A stretch of 64,000 nt of DNA, from assembly GCF_011040385.1 (NCBI RefSeq), contig NZ_JAAIKB010000006.1:248001-312000 (forward strand). The letters run 5' to 3'. The notes under the pieces are model-generated. The model was not told where the DNA came from and ran no database searches. It worked only from the letters and a program-made list of their open reading frames with translations. The position numbers were made by a program, and so were the translations under genes. Below are positions 59,214 to 64,000 of this stretch, piece after piece. The stretch's first letter is position 1; each line of letters begins with the position of its first letter. The DNA comes from Falsiroseomonas algicola. GTDB lineage: Bacteria; Pseudomonadota; Alphaproteobacteria; Acetobacterales; Acetobacteraceae.

Positions 59214-61946
59214 ATGTCCCGCACCCGCGTCGCCGCCTGGCTCTGCGCCGGCCTTCTCGCCCTGGGCGGTCCCGTGGCGGGGCAGGATGTGCGCGGGTCC
59301 GCGCCTTCCATCCGCGTGCGCACCGGCATCCACCCGACTTTCACGCGCATCGTCTTCGACTGGCCCGACCAGGTGCCCTACAGCATCGTGCAGAACGGGG
59401 AGACGGCGGAGCTGCACTTCGCCCGTCCCGCGCGGCTCGACGCCACCGCGCTCTCCCGCCCGCTGCGCAACCTGGCAGGCGCGGAGCCCTCGGCGGAGGG
59501 CATGGTCTTCGCGCTGCGCCCCGGCGTTCGCGTGCGTGACCTCAGGGTCGGCAATTCCGTGGTGGTGGACCTGATGGACCCGGTCGCGCCGGCCGCCGCC
59601 CCGCCGCGCGCGCCCCAGCCGGCACCGCCCGCCACGGCGCAGCGCCCGCCCGCCACGGCCGCGGCGCCCCCCCAGCCCGCGCCCGGCGCGCCCGTGCCGG
59701 AGGCCTCCGCGCCGCCGCGCACGGCATCCGCCACGCCCGCATCGCCGCCCAAGGGAGCGCCGCCCGCCCCGCCGCCCGTGGTCGCGGCGCCCGCGCCCGT
59801 CGCGGTCGTCCCTCCCCCACCCGCGCCCATGCCCGTCGCCGCGCCGCCCGCGGCCACGTCAACGCCGCCCGCGGCCACGTCAACGCCGCCCGCGGCCACG
59901 TCAACGCCGCCCGCGGCGATGCCGGTCGCCACCCTGCCGCCCGCGGCGCCCCCCATCGTCGCGCCGCCCCCCGGCACGGCCACCGGCCCCGCGCCCATCC
60001 GCCTGCCCTTCACCGGCGCCACCGCCGCCGTCATGCGCGGCGACAGCGTGCTGCTGGTGTTCGAGGATGCGACCGCGCCCGACATCGCCATGCTCCGCCG
60101 CATCAGCCCCCTGCTGGCCGGCGCGGAGATCGTGGAGATGCCCGGCGGCACCGCGCTCCGCCTGCCCGCGGCCTCCGGCATCAGCCGCGATGCGCAGGGC
60201 TGGCTGATCACGCCCGCCACCGCGCCATCGCCGCGCGGCCCGTCGATCGACCCCACGCGGCTCGGCAATGCGCTGTCGCTGCTGCCGGATGCGCGACATC
60301 CCATGGCCGCGCACGCCAACATCCCGCGCCTGCTGCATCTCCGCGACGAAAGCGATTCCACCTTGCTGGCGCGGCGGCAGGACCTGCTGGCCCGAATCGC
60401 GACGGCGCCCGCCGCCATGCGCGACTCGCTGCGCGGCGAATTGGCGGAGACGCTGCTGGCCCTCGGCCTGGCGCCGGAAGCGCAGGCCGCGCTGCGCCTG
60501 GCCACCGGCGACGATCCGCGCCGAGTCGAACAGCCGCAGGCCCTGCTGCTCTCCGCCGCCGCCGCGCTGCTGGCCGGGCGGCTCGAGGATGCGCGCGACG
60601 CGCTCGCCAACCCCGTGCTGCCTGCCGACGGAGAAGTCGCGCTCTGGCGCGGCGTCGCCGCGATGCAGGAGGATGGGCGCGTCTCCGACCCTGCCTTCCG
60701 CGCCGCGCTGCCGCTGCTGACCGCCTATCCCGCCGCGCTGCGCAATCGCCTGCTGCCGCCGATCGCCGCGGCGCTGGCCGAAGGCGGCGCCATGCGCGAT
60801 GCCGCGGCGCTGATCGAGGCCGGCGGCGACGCCTCCAACCACCCGCTCTCCCGCTTCGCCTGGGCCCGCGTGCTGGAAGCGCGGAACGAGGTCGAACCCG
60901 CGCTGCTGGCCTACACCACGCTGACCGAAAGCCGCGACCGCGACGCGCGCGCCCGCGCCATCGGCCGGCTGGCGGAACTGCGCCTCGCGACCGGCCGCAT
61001 CGACGCGGCCGCGGCGGCGGAGGCGCTGGAAGCCGCCATCCCCGCCTGGCGCGGCGACCGCCGCGAATTGCAGCGCCGCCAACGCGCCGCGGAACTCCGC
61101 ACCCGCGCCGGCCAGCACGGCCAGGCGCTGGCGCTGATGCAGGACACCGCCTCCGCCTTCCCCGAAGCCGCGGAGAGCCTGCGCGCCGCCATGCGCGGCG
61201 CCACCGTGGCCGCGCTGGCGGATGCGAATACGCCGCCGCTGGACGCCACGCGCCTGCTGGCCGAACAGCGCGCCAACCTCGTGCCGGATCCCGCGCTGGA
61301 TGCGGCGGTGGCGCGCATCGCGGACCGGCTGATGGCCATGGAACTGCCAGCCCAGGCCGCGACGCTGCTGCGGGAAGCCGTGCCCAACGCCGCCGATCCC
61401 GGCGGCCTCTCCGTCCGCCTGGCGGAGGCGCGCCTCGCGGAGGGCGACGCGACGGCGGCGCTGGAGGCGCTGCGCAACAGCGGCGGCGCCGCGCTGCCCG
61501 GCGAGATCGGCCTGCGCCGGGCGCTCGCTGAAGCCAATGCCCGCCGCCAGACCGGCGACCGCGCCGGCGCCATCGGCGTGCTGCGCGCCCTCGGCCCCGA
61601 TGGCGCCGCGCCGCTGGCGGAGCTGCTGGCGGAAGGCCAGGACTGGGCCGGCGCCGCTGCGGCACTCAACGAGCACATGGCGCGCAGCATGCCCGCGGAA
61701 GGCGCGCTCGACGATGCCGCGCGGCGCGACCTGCTGCGCATGGCGGCCTTCCTGGCGCTGGCCGGCGACCAGGCCGGGCTCGATGCGCTGCGCGACCGCT
61801 ATGCGCCCCGCCTGCCCGCCGGCGCCTTCACGGAAGCTTTCGCGGCCCTCGCCTCCCGCAGCACCGGCACGCTGAACCTGCCGCGACTGCGGGAGGAGAT
61901 CGCCGGCGCCCGCGCGCTGCAGAACCAGTCCCGCGCGCTGCGCTGA
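59214..61946 (+). CDS. Secreted or periplasmic AMIN-like/TPR protein in the flagellar operon
   Basis: 910 residues from ATG 59214. Signal peptide (RVAAWLCAGLLALGGPVAGQ). Residues about 30-125 form a small beta-domain: SIRVRTGIHPTFTRIVFDWPDQVPYSIVQNGETAELHF and VRDLRVGNSVVVDLMDP, AMIN-like. A Pro/Ala linker (about 128-260) carries three AATSTPP repeats. A second small domain lies around 265-335. From about 365 to 900 the protein is continuous helical TPR-like repeats. It probably works in the periplasm on peptidoglycan or flagellar assembly. The function is unknown; it sits between cheZ and flgB. Confidence 0.8.
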   Translation: MSRTRVAAWLCAGLLALGGPVAGQDVRGSAPSIRVRTGIHPTFTRIVFDWPDQVPYSIVQNGETAELHFARPARLDATALSRPLRNLAGAEPSAEGMVFALRPGVRVRDLRVGNSVVVDLMDPVAPAAAPPRAPQPAPPATAQRPPATAAAPPQPAPGAPVPEASAPPRTASATPASPPKGAPPAPPPVVAAPAPVAVVPPPPAPMPVAAPPAATSTPPAATSTPPAATSTPPAAMPVATLPPAAPPIVAPPPGTATGPAPIRLPFTGATAAVMRGDSVLLVFEDATAPDIAMLRRISPLLAGAEIVEMPGGTALRLPAASGISRDAQGWLITPATAPSPRGPSIDPTRLGNALSLLPDARHPMAAHANIPRLLHLRDESDSTLLARRQDLLARIATAPAAMRDSLRGELAETLLALGLAPEAQAALRLATGDDPRRVEQPQALLLSAAAALLAGRLEDARDALANPVLPADGEVALWRGVAAMQEDGRVSDPAFRAALPLLTAYPAALRNRLLPPIAAALAEGGAMRDAAALIEAGGDASNHPLSRFAWARVLEARNEVEPALLAYTTLTESRDRDARARAIGRLAELRLATGRIDAAAAAEALEAAIPAWRGDRRELQRRQRAAELRTRAGQHGQALALMQDTASAFPEAAESLRAAMRGATVAALADANTPPLDATRLLAEQRANLVPDPALDAAVARIADRLMAMELPAQAATLLREAVPNAADPGGLSVRLAEARLAEGDATAALEALRNSGGAALPGEIGLRRALAEANARRQTGDRAGAIGVLRALGPDGAAPLAELLAEGQDWAGAAAALNEHMARSMPAEGALDDAARRDLLRMAAFLALAGDQAGLDALRDRYAPRLPAGAFTEAFAALASRSTGTLNLPRLREEIAGARALQNQSRALR
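59850..59912 (+). repeat. Three perfect 21-bp tandem repeats
   Basis: Three identical 21-base units (59850-59870, 59871-59891, 59892-59912) encode AATSTPP three times inside the Pro-rich linker of the AMIN-like/TPR protein. Perfect identity suggests recent slippage, so the copy number probably varies between strains. Confidence 0.9.
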
Positions 61947-61990
61947 GCGTGGTTAACACGCCTGAATCACCCCAGGGCGAAGGTCATCGC

Positions 61991-62377
61991 ATGGACAGCA
62001 ACCGCACCACGCCCATGGCGCTGGCCGAACGGCGCCTGCACTGGCTGGAACAGCGCCAGCGCGTGCTGGCGCAGAACATCGCCAATGCCGATACGCCGGG
62101 CTACCGGCCGCGGGACCTGACGCCCTTCGCCCAGGCCGTGAACACGGCGCAGCAGGCGCTGGCGCAGACCTCGCCCCGCCACATGACGGGGCCCAATGGC
62201 GATGGCCGCGCGCGCCCCGATCGCGCCGCGGTCGAGACCAGCCCGGATGGCAACGGCGTCTCGCTGGACCGCGAGGCGCTGAAGGTCGCCGATACCGACC
62301 AGGCCCATGCGATGGCGCTCGCGCTCCATCGCCGCTGGGCCGGCATGTACCGCACCGCGCTCGGCCGCGGAAGCTGA
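61991..62377 (+). CDS. flgB: Flagellar proximal rod protein FlgB
   Basis: 128 residues from ATG 61991 (GAAGG 8 bases upstream). A GTG at 61949 would add 14 non-conserved residues. LALAERRLHWLEQRQRVLAQNIANADTPGYRPRDLTPFAQ is the FlgB N-terminal rod motif, and LKVADTDQAHAMALALHRRWAGMYRTALGR the C-terminal one. It starts the proximal rod. It is followed by flgC 14 bp later. Confidence 0.92.
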   Translation: MDSNRTTPMALAERRLHWLEQRQRVLAQNIANADTPGYRPRDLTPFAQAVNTAQQALAQTSPRHMTGPNGDGRARPDRAAVETSPDGNGVSLDREALKVADTDQAHAMALALHRRWAGMYRTALGRGS

Positions 62378-62391
62378 AGGAAAGGGACCGC

Positions 62392-62802
62392 ATGGACCTC
62401 GACCGCGCCCTCACCATCTCCGCCGCCGGCATGGCCGCGCAGTCCACGCGGCTGCGCGTGGTGGCGGAGAACCTGGCCAACCGCGACAGCACCGGCCAGA
62501 CGCCGGGCGCCGATCCCTACCGGCGCCGCACCGTCACCTTCACCAACCGCATGGACCAGGCGCTCGGCGCCCCCACCGTGCAGGCACTGCGCATCGGCAC
62601 CGATCCCGGGGAATTCCCTGAACGCTACGAGCCGCATCACCCCGCGGCGGATGAACGCGGCTACGTGAAGACGCCCAACGTCAACAGCCTCGTCGAGGTG
62701 ATGGACATGCGGGAAGCCCAGCGGAGCTACGGCGCCAACCTCTCCGTCGTCGAAACCACGCGCGGCATGCTCATGCGCACCATCGAGGCCCTTCGCGGAT
62801 GA
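62392..62802 (+). CDS. flgC: Flagellar proximal rod protein FlgC
   Basis: 136 residues behind a GGAAAGG site. LTISAAGMAAQSTRLRVVAENLANRDSTGQTPGADPYRRRTVTF (about 6-49, locator only) and the C-terminal GYVKTPNVNSLVEVMDMREAQRSYGANLSVVETTRGMLMRTIEALRG are standard FlgC. Overlaps fliE by 4 bp. Confidence 0.96.
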   Translation: MDLDRALTISAAGMAAQSTRLRVVAENLANRDSTGQTPGADPYRRRTVTFTNRMDQALGAPTVQALRIGTDPGEFPERYEPHHPAADERGYVKTPNVNSLVEVMDMREAQRSYGANLSVVETTRGMLMRTIEALRG

Positions 62803-63113
62803 TGACCTTCTCCAGCGCCACCCCGGCCCTCAACGCCTATCGCGCCACCGCCGGCTTGGGCGGTGCCGAAGCGCCCGGCGCTGCCGGCGGCCCCGGCGAG
62901 GGGTTCGAGGCCGTGCTCGGCCAGGTCATGCAGCAGGCCGTCACCCAGGCCCGCCAGGCGGACCAGGCAACGCAGGCCGGCCTCACGGGCCAGATGGGCA
63001 CGACGGAAGTCGTCATGGCCGTCAGCCGCGCGGAACTCGCGCTGCAGACCGCCGTCGCGGTGCGCGACCGCATGGTCACCGCCTACCAGGACGTGATGCG
63101 CATGGCCGTGTAA
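62799..63113 (+). CDS. fliE: Flagellar hook-basal body complex protein FliE
   Basis: 104 residues. The FliE C-terminal pattern is evident: GFEAVLGQVMQQAVTQARQADQATQAGLTGQMGTTEVVMAVSRAELALQTAVAVRDRMVTAYQDVMRM (about 36-102, locator only). It joins the MS-ring to the rod. It is followed by a 138-bp gap with a hairpin array before fliQ. Confidence 0.94.
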   Translation: MMTFSSATPALNAYRATAGLGGAEAPGAAGGPGEGFEAVLGQVMQQAVTQARQADQATQAGLTGQMGTTEVVMAVSRAELALQTAVAVRDRMVTAYQDVMRMAV

Positions 63114-63138
63114 ACGGCTCGCCGCCCTCAGACGCCGG

Positions 63139-63214
63139 GCGCGCGCTCCGCGCGCTTGGCTTCGCCGCACTTGCGGCGGGCCGCATTCGCGGCCTCGCCC
63201 GCCTCCGGCGGGCG
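63139..63214. repeat. Array of four consecutive GC hairpins between fliE and fliQ
   Basis: Four perfect inverted repeats in 76 bp: 63139-63155 (7-bp arms, CTC loop), 63163-63178 (CGCCGCA/TGCGGCG, 2-base centre), 63179-63194 (GGCCGC/GCGGCC, ATTC loop) and 63196-63214 (CGCCCGCC/GGCGGGCG, TCC loop). No T-tract. It resembles a REP/BIME-type interspersed repeat more than a terminator, and sits inside an operon. Confidence 0.7.
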
Positions 63215-63251
63215 CCTTTCGCGACGACTGAACCGCAGGAGGCGGTTTCCC

Positions 63252-63530
63252 ATGGCCGATGGCGATACCATCGCGCTGGCCGGCCAGCAGGCGCTGTGGA
63301 CGGCGCTGCTGCTGGGCGGGCCGCTGCTCGTGCTGCTGCTCGTCATCGGCATGGCGATCGCGGTCGTGCAGGCGCTGACGCAGATCCAGGAGGCCTCGCT
63401 GGCCTTCGTGCCGAAGATGCTCGCACTCGGCATCGCATTGCTGCTCGGCGGCTCCGCCGCCGCCGGCATCATGCGCGGCTTCACCACGACTCTCTTCGAT
63501 CGCATCGTCGCCGTCGGCGGGGCCGGGTGA
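63252..63530 (+). CDS. fliQ: Flagellar type III export protein FliQ
   Basis: 92 residues from ATG 63252, behind AGGAGG 9 bases upstream; the frame is open further upstream through the hairpin array but is not FliQ-like. Two membrane helices (about 15-38 and 52-75), with IGMAIAVVQALTQIQEASLAFVPKMLALGIALLLGG as the FliQ signature. Export-gate subunit. Overlaps fliR by 4 bp (GTGA). Confidence 0.95.
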   Translation: MADGDTIALAGQQALWTALLLGGPLLVLLLVIGMAIAVVQALTQIQEASLAFVPKMLALGIALLLGGSAAAGIMRGFTTTLFDRIVAVGGAG

Positions 63531-64000
63531 CGCCGACCCCTGAACTCGCGGAGATCGCCTTCGCCGCCATGCTGCTCGTGGCCCGGCTCGGCGCCTGCGC
63601 GCTGCTGCTGCCCGGTCTCGGCGAGATGGACATCCCCGCCCCCTTCCGCCTGGCGCTGGTGCTGGCCCTGGTGCCGCTGCTGCTGCCCGGGCTGATGCCC
63701 AGCCTGCCGCCCGCGCCCGACGACATCGGCGCCTATGCGCTGCTGATGGGCGGAGAGGTTGCGATCGGCATCTGGATCGGCCTGCTGGCGCGGCTGGTGG
63801 CGCTGGCGCTGGTCATGGCGGGGCAGCTCGCGGGCAGCTTCATCGGCCTGTCCAGCATCTTCGCGCCCGATCCCACCATGGGCGCGGGCAGTACCGCGCT
63901 CTCCCGCTTCATGGGGCTCGCCGCCGCGGCGCTCGCCCTCTCCTCGGGCCTCTATGCGCTGCCGCTGCGCGCGCTGGCCGAGAGCTACGCCGTGCTGCCC
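63527..64000 (+). CDS. fliR: Flagellar type III export protein FliR (partial)
   Basis: Starts at GTG 63527 inside the fliQ stop; 158 codons are visible before the window ends. The translation shows PELAEIAFAAMLLVARLGACALLLPGLGE, LALVLALVPLLLPGL and GEVAIGIWIGLLARLVALALVMAGQLAGSFIGLS, all FliR membrane segments. It completes the FliP-FliQ-FliR gate. The remaining 3-prime half is outside the window. Confidence 0.92.
   Translation, partial: MTPTPELAEIAFAAMLLVARLGACALLLPGLGEMDIPAPFRLALVLALVPLLLPGLMPSLPPAPDDIGAYALLMGGEVAIGIWIGLLARLVALALVMAGQLAGSFIGLSSIFAPDPTMGAGSTALSRFMGLAAAALALSSGLYALPLRALAESYAVLP

Noticed and set aside
1-64000. CRISPR arrays, tRNA/rRNA genes, insertion sequences or prophage genes
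   Set aside because: No regularly spaced repeats, tRNA cloverleaf sequences, transposase, integrase or phage structural proteins were recognised; the sequence is nearly continuous coding DNA.

Overview
The window looks like a chromosomal segment of a very GC-rich (about 70% by eye) motile alphaproteobacterium, most likely an Acetobacteraceae/Roseomonas-type organism. This rests on gene content: Bug/TctC solute-binding proteins, LtnD, BKACE and M29/NicX-like catabolic genes, a hisB-hisH-hisA-hisF-hisE plus hslVU block as is common in alphaproteobacteria, a GTTC-N7-GTTC LexA box of alphaproteobacterial type, and MotE plus a DUF6468-like protein in the flagellar cluster. I see no rRNA, tRNA, insertion sequence, prophage or CRISPR array. 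No gene-free stretch exceeds about 250 bp.

Layout. (1) 1-7.6 kb: a leftward catabolic operon (quinone oxidoreductase-like MDR, intradiol ring-cleavage dioxygenase, BKACE, SDR, Bug-type binding protein, then past a terminator an NMT1-type binding protein and a CMD-like protein). A divergent LacI-type regulator is separated from it by a perfect 14-bp LacI-type operator. (2) 7.6-16.8 kb: a metallophosphoesterase, two small membrane ORFs, ltnD, and a MarR regulator divergent (with a palindromic operator) from a NicX-like dioxygenase, a NicD-like hydrolase, an acyl-CoA dehydrogenase and a CoA ligase. A transmembrane chemoreceptor follows, translationally coupled to a degenerate BLUF protein. (3) 16.8-29.9 kb: mutarotase-like and ketopantoate-reductase-like genes, a LexA-box-controlled UdgX fusion, SirB1 and HIT proteins, the histidine genes, hslVU, an AbrB/Doc toxin-antitoxin pair and an EcsC protein. 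(4) 30-37.1 kb: an SGNH-DUF4214 protein, a strong parS-like site, a Fur-like palindrome before an FTR1 iron permease, azlCD, an HWE histidine kinase, an amidohydrolase and a 2-hydroxyacid dehydrogenase. (5) 37.1-49.1 kb: a complete leftward chemotaxis operon, in transcription order: MCP-like protein, STAS, cheY, cheA, MCP, cheW, MCP, cheR, cheD, cheB. (6) 49.2-64 kb: two divergent flagellar operons. Leftward are flgF, flgG, flgA, flgH, flgI, flgJ, flgN-like, fliO and fliP. Rightward are fliL, fliM, a DUF6468-like gene, motE, cheY, cheZ, an AMIN-like/TPR gene, flgB, flgC, fliE, fliQ and fliR, the last cut by the window edge.

How it fits together. The che operon supplies receptors, adaptor, kinase, methylation enzymes and a first CheY. 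The flagellar operon supplies a second CheY, a real CheZ, and FliM with an N-terminal CheY-binding motif. Both cytoplasmic PAS receptors end in xWxxF pentapeptides that could tether CheR/CheB. A soluble receptor-like protein heads the che operon and carries a CheZ-like FQDxTxQ motif. Most genes overlap by 1-4 bp, so most of the window is organised as translationally coupled operons.

Most worth following up: the parS-like site with its origin-proximal gene context, the LexA box before the UdgX fusion, the receptor-like protein with a CheZ-type motif, the chemoreceptor coupled to a BLUF protein without its photoactive Tyr, the LacI-controlled ring-cleavage/BKACE operon, the NicX/NicD-like cluster joined to CoA chemistry, and the four-hairpin array between fliE and fliQ.
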